This document shows, in pieces, positions 22,601 through 34,600 of a stretch of 64,000 nucleotides of DNA. Both the position numbers and the translations under genes were made by a program. The DNA comes from Amphibalanus amphitrite. Taxonomy: Eukaryota > Arthropoda > Thecostraca > Balanomorpha > Balanidae. Every line of letters begins with the position of its first letter. Positions within the stretch are counted from its first letter, which is position 1. Where the stretch lies: the NCBI RefSeq assembly GCF_019059575.1, contig NW_024881520.1, positions 868,001 through 932,000 of the forward strand, given 5' to 3'. The notes under the pieces were generated by a model. It ran no database searches and was not told the origin of the DNA. It worked only from the letters and a program-made list of their open reading frames with translations.

Positions 22601-25600
22601 TGCGTTTGGCCCATCTGGCCCATTTTTATCCCATATGGGGCCCATATGGGTAGCCCATCTGTAGCCCATGTCCCACGTGGGCCCATCTGGCCCATGTTCA
22701 CCCCATATGGGACCCATGTGGGCATGTTTGCTGGGAATATGTTACGAAGGCACCAAAACTACTTCGTAAATGTTCAAATGGTTGCTAAATTCGAATTCAG
22801 AGGCCAGTTTTACCAAAAAATACCAGCCGGCCGCCGAAATAAAATATCCAGCCGAAAAAATAGACGCCACACAGCCACGAGTTTCACCAACAAAAAAATT
22901 CCAGCCGACTTCGGCCGGAAATATTTGTCGCCGGCAGTCAGCTGATATTTTTATATCGATAATGGTCAAGGAGATTGATAAATGATTTAAAACATGTTTT
23001 AATTAAATTTAAGCGCGTTTTTTAATGCAAATAGCACAAATACTTTGCAATATTATTATTGGAAAACATTATATATATTTTTAATAGTTGTAACCGCAAA
23101 ATAGATCATAATAACTTGCCAATACAAGACCACCAAATTGTAAACCTACGTCATTTATGAAGGTGACGATAGGAAGGATCTTTTTTCCTGTCAGCCTATT
23201 ATATTTCATTTTTACAATACTTTCAAGTTGCAATTTACCTTTTTGTCTGCTTTTAGTCGCACCTTGTAGAAAATCATCGTGTCGAACGTGCACGCAATGT
23301 ATGGACCCCCACTCCCACCTTTTATGAGGTGGGGACTATGATAGATGGGACCCGCTCCCGACGGATCCGGGAGTCGCACCTCTTTCCTAGATGTGAAAAG
23401 AGTGGGGAAGAAGCGGCAAATATTGTTCCCAGAGGCGCCACCTGAAGCTGGACGGACAGTTCCGCTGCCGAGCGAGTGAACTGCGGTGCTGCGAGGCGGC
23501 TTCGCGCGCACTGCATTACACCTACTTCTAGGACCGAGGGCTAAGGATTCGCCAAGGCCTATATAAAGCCTTGTGCCAAGGCGAGTGTCTTACCTCAGGA
23601 AGATACCTACCCAGATTAACTGCACCGCGGTCATTGCAGGGCTGAGGGCGGTCGTTCGCCCCACTTCGGCGAGGTGGAGGTCATGCTGCCCGGCTAGGTG
23701 GTTTCAGCTGATATGCAGGCCCCGTTTGCCGGGCCCGGTCAAGACGAAGGAACGCCACAGTCCACACAGCAAACAATATAAGCTCCGGCCCCGCTACACT
23801 GGTCCGGCTCGTAGCAATACCTGCGCTAGCTTCGTCGACCGTCGTTCGACTGCGCCCAGTACCGCTCAGTGGAGAGTCCTGCCGAACTCATCCACGTGTG
23901 CCGAGATCATTCGTTGCGCACGGACACAATCGTCCGACGGAGACCGCTTTACATGATGATCGCGTGGTGACCACCTTTTCGCCGGCTTCCACGCCCAGTC
24001 GAGCCGTCCGGCTACGCCCCAACCTAATGATCGCTCTAAGCCTTTCGACTGGTTTGCGAAACTCGGGTCTAATATCGAAGTATTTGGGAGTTATGACTTA
24101 TGACACGTTAAAACCGTGTTCATGAACAAATATACATTATGCAACTAAAAACGCCTTACTTACTTTAACTTTTCTAGGCTGATGACAACCTATTCATTGT
24201 AATATTTCTAAAATGTAAATAAATCATGAGCGATGAGCATAAAAAGGTGAAAAAAGCGATCAACTAGAAGCTAGTGTGGAAATCCACTGACGTAGGTCGC
24301 CTCGTACTGGCGCAGCTCGTACAGCGGCACCGGCGTCTCCCGCACCCGGCCGTCCGCCTTGCCCGCCTGCGCCATCAGCCGCTGGAAATGGCTGCGCTGC
24401 CGCTCAAACATTAGCGTGACCGCCTGGCCGGCCCGGCTGACGCGCGCCGTCCGACGCACGCAGTGTGCCTTCAACAGCGCCGAGATGTCGTACGACACGA
24501 CCGCGTCCACGGCGTCCACGTCAATAACGCGCGCCATAGCCTCGAGCACACCAGCGCGGCCATCTCAGCTAGCGCGCGCCGCCGCTGGCCCGCCGGCACT
24601 GCCCCAGGGAACTCGGCCTCGCGCGCGCCCAGCACCGACAGCGGTAGCTCCAGCTTGGTGCGCCGCCTCGTTCCAGTTGACCAACACGAGCGAGCGCCGC
24701 CAGTCGGGCTGTCGGAGCAAATTGTGCATCAGCAGCGGCTTCAGCGGCTGCGGCGCCACCACGTTGAACGACTCGCTCAGCTCGGCCGGCGTGGTGAACC
24801 TGCCGACGAACTGACCGGACAGTGCGACGGCGGCGGCCGCCGTGCCGGCAGTGTCCCAAAATTATATTTTGGCTTGGGTGTCAGAGGGGAATATTCGTCA
24901 CAATGTCAGTCAGAAAAGCAGAGAAAGAGGGAAAACAGAGATCATTAGTTTATTTGTGAATTTTGGAGGATGTGGGAGCTGCTTTACCTACCTATAAGAT
25001 TATTGAATCGAATATGGAGTAGGTAAAAGTTACGCGCAGATGCTCTTTTGGTAGAATAGGGAGTGGAAATTGTTGTGGAAAATTGGATGTGGGAGCGGAA
25101 AATTATTTTGATTTGGATGCCCCTTCCCACCCAAACTGGCAGATTTTGGGACACTGCGTGCCGGCCACCAGCAGTCGCGGCTGGAACAGCGACATTCGCT
25201 CCAGCTTCTCCGGCCTCCGGGTTCTGTGACAGGGTGGCCAAGAACGGCAGCTTCTGCAGCGGCAGGTGAGGCGCGCAGACGGCGGCGGCCGTCAGCCGGC
25301 CGGCGATGCAGGGCGGCGGGCCGTGGCCGCCGCCACCCGCTCCACCGCTTTCAGTCAGCCCGTCTCGGCCATCTCGATCACCCGGTCGGCTTCGTCGATC
25401 ACCAGGTAGCGCAGGTGCGCTAGCGAGAAGCCCTCGGCGCTGGTTATGTGATCCATCAGCCAGCCGGGAGTGCTCACCACGATCAGCCAGGGAGACCGGG
25501 CCGCGCGGCCCCACCGCCACCAGTTGGTGCCCCCCTCGTGCCACTGTGTCTCCACCCAGCAGCCGGACGCAGAGCGGCGTGTCGGCGTCGTACTGGCGGA

Positions 25601-28600
25601 ACACGGCGGGCACCTGAGCGGGCAGCGCCTGTGTGGGTAGCACAGCTAGCGCACGCACCCGGCGGCCGGCGCACCGCGGCGCCGCGCCTGCACCAGCGGC
25701 AGCACGAACGCCAGCGTCTAACCGCGGCCGGCCGGCGCCGAGACGCAGAGGTCGGCCGGTGGCAGCGGCGACTCTGCGGCCGCCAGCAGCTCGGGCAGCA
25801 CCGTCACCTGCACCAGGAACACCTGTTCGATGCCCTCGGCGGCCAGCCGGGCGCGCAGCTCGGGGCAGAGCGCCGGCAGATTGGCCGGCGCCGGCCGCCG
25901 GTCGCCAATCGGCTGCGGGTGCGCCAGCCAGTCGGGCAGCGCACGCGGTGCACGGCCTGTCGGCTCGAGCGCTCCACCTCGTCCAGCACGGTGAAGTCGT
26001 CCGCGGCGGCGTCTCCATCCGACTCGGAGGTGTCCTCACTGTCGTTATTGGCGACGGCGGCTGCCGCTGTGCGCTCAGTCAGGTCGGCCATCACAGCAAC
26101 ACTCGCCGATGATTGGCGTCATCGAAACCGTCGGACGACGGTGGATTCACCACCGTTTTTGCAGCAGAGACTGGAAAAACCTCAGCAATAAACAAGGGAA
26201 AACTTCACAACATGCCACAGCCCGCAATTGTGCATATTGTCATTTTATTTCTCACATGACAGAAAATATTGGCTGCTTTATTCTAGGAACTGGCATGAAA
26301 AACATAAGCTAAAATCAAGCTAAGTGAATTATTATTGTATTTCAACATGAGACTGGGAAAAAATCCTTGTCACTGTCAACATGACCAGTGTAATGGTAAC
26401 GGACGGGCTGCATGAACATTTCAGCGCATGATCTGAAAACTCTGTGTGCAGAAATTTCAGCGCTGAGGTGAACAAATAACATTTCGGCCGCAATCTGCCT
26501 GGTGCCTCAATAATTTAGCAAAACTAACTCACAATACTTACAGCCAGTTTTAACACCCTGCATGACTCATGCATGCAAGATACACATGCATTCAATATCA
26601 GCAAAGAGCACACACAACAGTTATGGATTCATTTACATTTTACATTACTATTATTTTCTTTTCCTTCAATATTGGCAGCATGACTTGCTGAGTTCAGTGG
26701 CACAATCTTATGACAGCATTCAGCAAGTTTGTTCGGGTTCGCACCCACGCAAACTTTGCACGTTTTGCTTCAAAAACAAGCCTTTATACATTTCTTTCAT
26801 GCTATTCAATTTCTTTTTTTTTAATTTATTGTCATTTATCTTGAAAATCTTGCCATTTTGGTCTTAGCAATGTCAATGCACCTTCCCTATTCCGCACAGC
26901 TCAAGTAAGTTCCACCCAAAAGTAGTAGTATCAGTAGCTGGTGCCTTGCAATGTCAAATGTAGCTGAATATGTGAAAACAGTGACATATTTATTTAAAAC
27001 CTTGAGTCCAATGAGCCTGCCCTCTCTGCCTCTCCTTCCAGCATTTCTTCAAGCACCTTCAATTTTCAAAAATGACCTTCCATCATTATTTTCCACTTCC
27101 GTGCGAGCAATGAACTTGTAAGCTGACCACTAGTTAATGCGCTATCATCTTTCTGTTGGGTGCTTGTAGCAAAAAGATAATATAAAACGAAAAAACTAAC
27201 ACCACAACACCAAACACCAGTCTTGTTGGTTCCTTTTGGTCCTGCCTGGTGACAAAGGGCCTGTTCCAGCGCCTCCAGAATAAATTCTTGACTGGAGGCT
27301 CTACCAGAGGTTTTACTGGAGGCGCTGGAACGCAATCTGGAGATTTCTGGAGATTGGTGTCATAGATACCAAAAGAATGACGATTGTTCTCTCTTGAAAC
27401 GCAAAATTTGTTTTCAATTTTAGTTAAAAAGATAAATAAAATTATAGCAATGTAATTTTCTTTACATTCAAGTTGTAAAATTATCAGTCAAATGTCCTTT
27501 GTTTACATTCGTGATTGTCACATGTGCGCCATAATTGTAGACCAGAGCCTCCAGAGAAATTTGGACCTCTCAACTCTCTGGAGGCTACTGGAGGTTTCTG
27601 GAGCTTTGGCGAGAGCTTTCTGGAGCTTTCTGGAGGCGCTGGAACGCTCTCTGGAGAATTCTAGAGCTTTCTGGAGCTTTCTGGAGGTTTCTGGAGGCGC
27701 TGGAACAGGCCCAAAGGCTCTTTCTTTACGCAATATCATCAGTATTCCTCTTCTAATCTTGAAGCCCAGATGCTTTACAAATTGGCCATGAATGATACTA
27801 AATTATTATATCAACTGGGAAGCGCAAATCACGATAATTAGTAACAAATGAGGCCAATTGTTCCAACACGACATCGAAAAAATAGACGGGGTCGCCCGTC
27901 TATTTTTTGGGCTGTTTTTCTACAAATAATGGCGCAAAATAACACTCCATTAATGCCGCATTTGCCGTTGGTGAAACTCATTGGCTATTTTTCTGGCTGA
28001 TATTTTTTCACGCCGGCGGATATTTTTTCGCCTGGTTGGTGAAACTCGTCGGCTGGTTTTTGACAGAAAAATTGCGCCGGGCTGCTATTTTTCTGTTGGT
28101 AAAACTGGCCTCAGCTCCAAAAACTGGCCTAGAATCATGTAAAACTCGAAAAAGTGAACCGAAGTCATCAAAAGCCAATGACCTGACCTGACCTCGCGGT
28201 GACCTTGACGCCTACCCTAATGCATGGGAGCAATATCATATTCCATGTTTGAACGCTTGAAACCACGAAAAGACTGCAAACGCGCGGCTAATGCGAGCCG
28301 ACATACGCCGAATCGCGATTCCGGCCAGATATGGTCTCGAAAAGAAGTCACAGGTCAAAGGTCATTACGGTCAGGGTCATGACATTTTCAGAGTAGGTGT
28401 AAAATTGACTAACGCGAGGGTACTGAATGTGTCGTCGCGGTCAGCCGCTTTTACGTGAGTTATTCGTGAAAACCGGGGGGGGGGTCCGTTCGACCCCCCC
28501 CCCCCCTATACGAGCATGGCTCTTTTTTGTTTTTTTTTTGTTTTTTTTTTTTGTTTAAAAAAAAAAATAATGGTCTCAGGGCTGTGACGAAAAACAAGTG

Positions 28601-31600
28601 GCCTAAATCCGGTGAGAAAACAGGATTTGGGGGTACCCTAGGTTTGGGTCCTTCAGTCTCTGCCCCCCAGTGAAAATTCCTTAGACGAGGCCCTGCTTAC
28701 TATATGGTAAGAGTACGCAACTGCAGCGGTTCAGAAAATGTCAGTTTTAGACCACTTCCATTTTCGCTGAAGGATCGTTGCCCCATGGGTTGATGGCTAA
28801 TTCAATGAACTTTAATATTCCCTATTTGCGATTTCTTTCTTTCAAATATTAAAAAAATGAGAGCAAGAAATCCACTAAGTGCGTACTCTTATACGACTTC
28901 ACCCTACGCCCAAGCTTTCTCGTAAGCTTCCCCGCCAGCCAAGTTACCGAAGAGTTACTGGGGGGCTTTCGTTTCGTGTTGTAAAGTTAGCTCCAATTAG
29001 CACTTGGCTGTTACGTAAATGCTATTTGACGCTCGTTCGAATTGTAGACGTCTGGGCCCTTTGCAGTCCTCCGTCGAGGCAGAGGAACGACCGTAAATGT
29101 TTCACATCCTCTTCCACTCTTTACCTATTTATTTTCATTCTGTTTCGGAACTCGGCATGACTGAAAATCAGCGAAAAACTTCTGGAGAAGCCTCTATTTC
29201 TTATGCTGGACGCAGAACGAAGTTCATTTTTAAGCTCACTTTGGAAAACTAAAGGAGTTCCCTGCATGCACTTTATATCTTTGGAGCGCGGCGGAGCACG
29301 AGTCTCCGGTAAGACGACGCCACGGCAGAACTGCTTCCGCTCGGGTCGAAGTCTGACCCGAGATCCGGCCATGTGAGTCCATAGGTCGACATTTACCGTC
29401 ACCTGACTCGCAGGTCAGCCCTGTGATGGCTCGTGGTTGACCATCCCGGCTCGGATGGAGCGTATGTGACTCGAGAGCTGGTCTGTCAGCGGATAAGACT
29501 CCACATTGCTGACACATTGTTTGATGTGAGACGGCATTCGAGTCGCTGTGTGAGCTGGGCGAATCGGCTAGAACTGTCACCCCATATGACGCTCAAGGTG
29601 AGGTCTTACCTGAGAGGGTCCATGAGCCAGGGATCAGCGCTGCGAACTAGGGAGAGGGACAGATTGCACTGAAGAAGACACTGTTAGTCAAGTGCTTATA
29701 AATTTGCAATGACTGCATTGATTATTTTTTTACTTCACTGTTTTTATCTTTTATGACAAAAAATAAATTGATTGTTTATCCATTATCCATCCAAGGCATT
29801 GTGGTCCCTTGAAGCGTAGCGGCAGTAACCGTCTCTGGAACGACGGCGGCAGCAACCGTTTCACTTTTGTGTTTAGGCTGGAGTGGCGAACACGGGGAGG
29901 CACCGTGATCGTCCCACTAGTCACTATTGACAGTTATCGCCTGACCACAGCGCCAGCGGCCAGCGAGCAATGGCCGCCAGTGACCACGGCGAACAGTGTC
30001 AGCGTCTTTCATAGAGCTATGGAGCTATGGAGCTACTGGAGCTCTCCAGTGTCAGCCGATCGCCTCTATCGTTCTCACAAACCCGTGACCTTAGTCGTTC
30101 GGAGACCGTCGTGCCGTCCGTGCCGACCGCACCCCGCCGGCTCAGCCATCAATATTATTGTGTTTGGACTGGAGCGACGCACCGTGCTGCGGCGCGCCGA
30201 TCACGGCGCATTGGAGGGTATTGTGGCGCACGGGCGGCTGTCTCCGGTGTCACTAGGTCCAGGAAAGGTCGGTTTGGAAAACCCCGAACACACCTCGCTA
30301 GTAGCTACAGCCGAAGGGACATTGCCCAACTTCAGACGAACGGGCCTTGTGCGACGCTCAGCAGGGAGTTCAGCTTCAGTATTGCTCCGGTAGCACTGAT
30401 AATGAAAATGCAAATGATGTGGCCTGTGGGTAACTATTGCCTCGAACGGTATGTGAATACCTTACGGCTCCAAATCGCTGTTGGAATGTGATCTTCGGAG
30501 TTGATGTGATTTAGAGTTCATGGGAATATGAGTAATATATGCTCATGACTAGTATATGCTCATGACTGTAGCGGTCTTTATAGAGCCATGGATGCATGAG
30601 TGTTGAGTAACTAATATGATGTTCATAATTGTTCTTCGAAAGGCTAAGAATACCAAACCTCACGCATGCATGTAACTTGTGAGTAGTCTAGGTATCATTA
30701 ACTGTACCTGGATACCCAGTAGCTAAGTATCTACCTACATTAGCGTACCGTTCCGGCGCTTTTAAACGCTCATTAACTTCGAAATTCCACGACATTCCAT
30801 TGTCCTAGTGGAAAAGCAACAAACGCGCGGTACGTGACCTCCCCAGCCATTGCCTCGCGGTCCTCAGTTCCCTGTTCGAAAGGTCACGACACACCGCCCA
30901 CCCGTGGTAGCGCGGCCGCCTCCCACGGTCACCGACGACCAACTACCGGCGGTATGTGCTGCTGTGTGCGGCACGGATAGCGCGCTTCCGGGTGTGAGAA
31001 AACACCTTTTGCACCTATTGCTCTTTTACTGACGTCATGCCCATGCTTACTTAGACGAACACGTGTCTACCTCTAGCACATCTACCTCTAGTCGTCGTTC
31101 ACAATGCAATATGCATTCTCGTAAATTGCAATGCAGCAAATGTAAATGTGACATATATTTACCATTTACCGCCCACATTGGACGTTGGTGCTGACTTTTA
31201 AATGCTAATCCAGCCCAGCCAGGTCGGTGGTCAGTTTGGTGGCTGATATGTCCATATTGCATAAACGTCAATATCAGTTATGGGCTGGACTCGAATGAAT
31301 ATACATAGGGGAAGTTGGGGGAACGCCGAATACTTTTTTTCTGACGCCCGTAGCACGCAAGGTAGACAACATAAGCTATTCTTGTTGGCGTCATTCGAGA
31401 GGCCAGTCTTTTGCCTTTCAAACATACCAGGCGCATTTGATGAATTCGCATACCGTTAAGCGCACAAACTAAAAATATCAAAGAAGTGACTTTTTCGGCG
31501 TTGCCCCGGACTGCGGGGAAAGCCGAAAATGGGAGAAATGATCTACGGGGAATGCCGACATTGATGTTTTGCCACTTTATCTCAAACTTTATGCAGAATT

Positions 31601-34600
31601 TATCAAAGCTGACACGCGTTTTAAGAGCTTGAGGACCCTTGGTGCACACTGGAAGTTATAATTGTGTGATATAATAAGAAAATGTCAGGTAAATAATTCC
31701 TTAAAGGTAACAGGCCGTTGTGTCGGTTGAAAGTATAGTTTGTGTGACTAAAAATTCGCGTTGCTATTCTACAGCAGTAAAGTCCACGTAGCGTGCTTTA
31801 ACGTGCGTAATTGCACGTTTTCGGCATTACCCCAGCCAGCCATACTTTCATTTGCAGGCCCATAACTTTTCAACGTGCCGTATAAATTTCTGAAATAGGC
31901 AGCACACTTATGCAAAGACATGCTGAAGATTACGTGACCGAATTGGCCATACAAACGGTAGCATAATGAGTAAGAAATGCAGCTTCAAAGGCGCATGTAG
32001 TACAAGGAACGCGTACCTTGAAAACGCTCTTGGCGCCCTCACAGCCGAAGTATTCCGAATGACGATTCGTAACAAACATGCGATAATTGTAGTCACTTAA
32101 GCTTCAGAGCATCACTGACAGGTGGCATCCATGTCTTACGGTTTTCGAAATATCTCGAATTTCGGCTTTGCCCCAACTCCGGCATTGCCCCAACTTCCCC
32201 TATGTATCCTGAGTTGGTCTGGACTGCACGTGGGCAACTCCACGAGAATATTGGCGCGGGGCAAAATGGAATCATCTTGCTTGTAAATATCTTAACGCTC
32301 ACTATTCAACCATAAGTAGGTATTCTTCACATTTCAAAGTAGGCTACTACACCTTTTGTCAGTTTATTTCGGTACGTGCGCGTCCATTTTAGACCTAGCG
32401 GATTCTTTGTAGACATACCGCAAAGCTATGTATCAGTATAGCATTGCATGTCGGCCGTTTATAGCGGTGATCGGCATTAGAGCATTTAATTTCGGCGCAG
32501 CAGCAAAAGACGCCCGGTTTCGGCGTGTCCGCATTGTATTTCGGCGATGCTGCTGGAGATTGGAGACGGCCGCACGATATTTAGAACAGCAGCAACCAAA
32601 TTCGGCGATATTCATTCAATTTCGGTGGCTATTTGGAAGCAAGCAGAGACTTCTTGCTTACAAAATTAGCTTGTTGGAGCATTGTTATTAAGTCAAACGT
32701 TTTTCAAGGTGTTTACTGTTGCTACTGTCTCATTGTCTGGACTTGAGTGCATGCCTCCGGCCCTCCACCCTCTCCGTTATGGTCGAATATTCCTTTCGCC
32801 ATCGCCAGCGATGAGCATGATTTCATGTTCGTGCTTTCTGTGGGTTAAACAAACATTACAATGTGCCTATTAATTTCTATCAAGGAAGTACAAATAACAT
32901 AAGTGCATAGGCACCTGCTTATAACGAAGCTGGCGGAGAACAAAACCAGGCCGACAGGGTACGCGACTACTGAACTTTGACCCCGCCAATGCGCCAGAGA
33001 CGCCCGTCGCCCGGTGTCGTCGCGCGGTTGTTGAAAGGATGCGCCGAGCGCCGGATGGACAGTCAGATGCTCAGGGAGGGGGGGGGGGGAATACACCTGC
33101 CGCAACTACGAGTCTTGTCCATGGGACGGGTTAAAATGTTGGCGCTAAGCCTCTGGGTCTGGTGGTGTTCGTGGGGGTGGGGTGGGGTGAGGGGAGGCGT
33201 GATGATACGGTTCGGAATGATTAATTTATTTTCGTGTCCTTCTGCACACAGTAGGTAAGGGATGTTTGATATTTCACGCTGGCAGTTGATTAACACGCGC
33301 ACTGCAGCGGGTCTGAGCCGAACACGAACTGCAGGGGGGGGGGTTGAAAACAACCCCCCCTGAGATCTCAAAAACGGCGCAACGTAGCGACAAGCGGTAA
33401 ACGGCGTTGGATAGGTTAAGATGAGATCGACAAGAAATACAAAGATCATTTTTGGGTCAGGTCAAAAACGAGGTCACCAGAGGTCACCGAAGACAAAATG
33501 TTACGATTTTCACAACAGGAATTTCGCGGTAGTTTTTCTTGAATAACTTGTCTTACACACAAGATAGAGGATCGATTCGAACGCCATCGTTCTTAGCTCG
33601 TCAAGGCGCATCGAATGATATATAATATGACCTCGAAAGGTCAAGTTGAAAATTTGACCTCAGGTCAAGGTCATGACCTGACCGAAATAGGTCATGTTGC
33701 ATATCATTCGATCCGCATTGACGAGAAAAACACGATAAACGTCGAACGGAGTCTCTATCTCTACTCAATATCAAGTTATTGAAGAGAAACCGCTGGTGAC
33801 CTCAGGTGACCTAAGATGACCTGGAGATCACCTTCCAAAGGTCATAAGTGATATGTTTCGGTGAAATCACCAACAGGGACCTGTAATACTATGATCCTGA
33901 GCGTATTGAAGTCATAGGATGGCATTCAGAGTAAGTTGAAATTTCTCCCATTGACTTATAATGGGCCGGTCGCAAAAATGACCTGACCTTAGGTCATCGA
34001 TATAAAAATTCCGAGATATACAAGTTGTAGCTCGTGATGACTTTACTATTTCCTGTGGGTTTCAAGATCATATCTCAACAACTGTGGGCTTGGTGGGATT
34101 GCAAACTTCGAAATTTACGTTTCGAGGTAGGGTCACTTGACCTGACCTGGTGACCTGACCATAGGTCACCTGGGTTCAAAATTTTTACTCAAGGTGTGCA
34201 AAAGTCGTGAGAACAGGTATGCAAAATTTGGCGGCGCTACACGCCGCCGTTTTCTCGCAATTTGCGAAAAACCACAGGGGGGGTTGAAAACAACCCCCCC
34301 CTGCAGTGCGCGTGTTAATAGGAGATGATAACAGGAAGTGCAACGATAACCGATTGGTAGGACTTATTCTGGTATGGCTGAGCTAATTGTGTGTTTGATT
34401 GACGAGGTGATGAGTTGCTTTCAAAGTGAAGTAAAATAACAGGTCTTTTGATAAAATGGGTTCATGTCTCGGGCAAAAACTTGGCACACAGTGACAACAG
34501 CACAGACGTGCTTCAATGAAAGAGAATCGGGGCTTGCCTTGAGTCCAACAACGATTGGCGTTTGCCTTGTCGATCGTCGTCCGCCATGTGCGGACAGGAG

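Larger units (their letters stand above)
22800..28112. mobile_element. Possible 5.3-kb element with GAGGCCAGTTTTACCAA ends
   Basis: GAGGCCAGTTTTACCAA at 22800 is matched by TTGGTAAAACTGGCCTC ending at 28112. Inside each end related phrases recur (CAGCCG, GAGTTTCACCAAC, AAAAAATA), more extensively on the right. No target duplication is clear, so these could be two separate elements in opposite orientation. Between them are the helicase pseudogene and two MITEs. Confidence 0.4.
21946..28510. mobile_element. TTAA hairpin-family element split by a large insertion
   Basis: The left end TTAACTCTCGCCCGTATTAG with GAACGTATAGGGGGG (21942-21990) matches the family start. The right end has the G-run/TCCGTTCGA loop/C-run hairpin followed by TATACGAGCATGG (28475-28520). 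Family-type GACCTGACC text occurs just inside on each side (22240-22265 and 28180-28400). The final TTAA is not intact on the right. The material from about 22270 to 28130 would be insertion. Confidence 0.5.
21497..28695. mobile_element. 7.2-kb hAT-like insertion with 8-bp target duplication
   Basis: The left end is CAGGGCCTCGTCTAA and the right end the exact inverse TTAGACGAGGCCCTG. Both are flanked by CTTACTAT (21489-21496 and 28696-28703), a perfect 8-bp duplication. Subterminal GCCCCCCCAGT motifs occur near both ends (about 21545-21590 and 28660-28670). No hAT transposase is readable; most of the interior appears to be later insertions, each with its own ends. Confidence 0.85.
19791..28905. 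mobile_element. Outermost shell of a nested element, TAAGAGTACGC subterminal repeats
   Basis: The left end reads AGGGTAAGGGCGGG then TAAGAGTACGC twice (19805-19835); the right end is the inverted relation GTGCGTACTCTTA ... CACCCT (28879-28905). The undecamer TAAGAGTACGC also occurs at about 21133 and 28707, between the ends and the inner hAT element. This suggests one host element with subterminal repeats, later filled by other insertions. No target duplication was identified, and the terminal match is imperfect. Confidence 0.45.

Noticed and set aside
22262-22945. Protein of MGPIWG-type repeats on both strands
   Set aside because: It is translation of a self-complementary MITE with defined inverted ends.
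29809-30491. Frames of 194 and 154 codons as a gene in intron 4
   Set aside because: Two overlapping frames are equally open and neither shows a recognisable domain.
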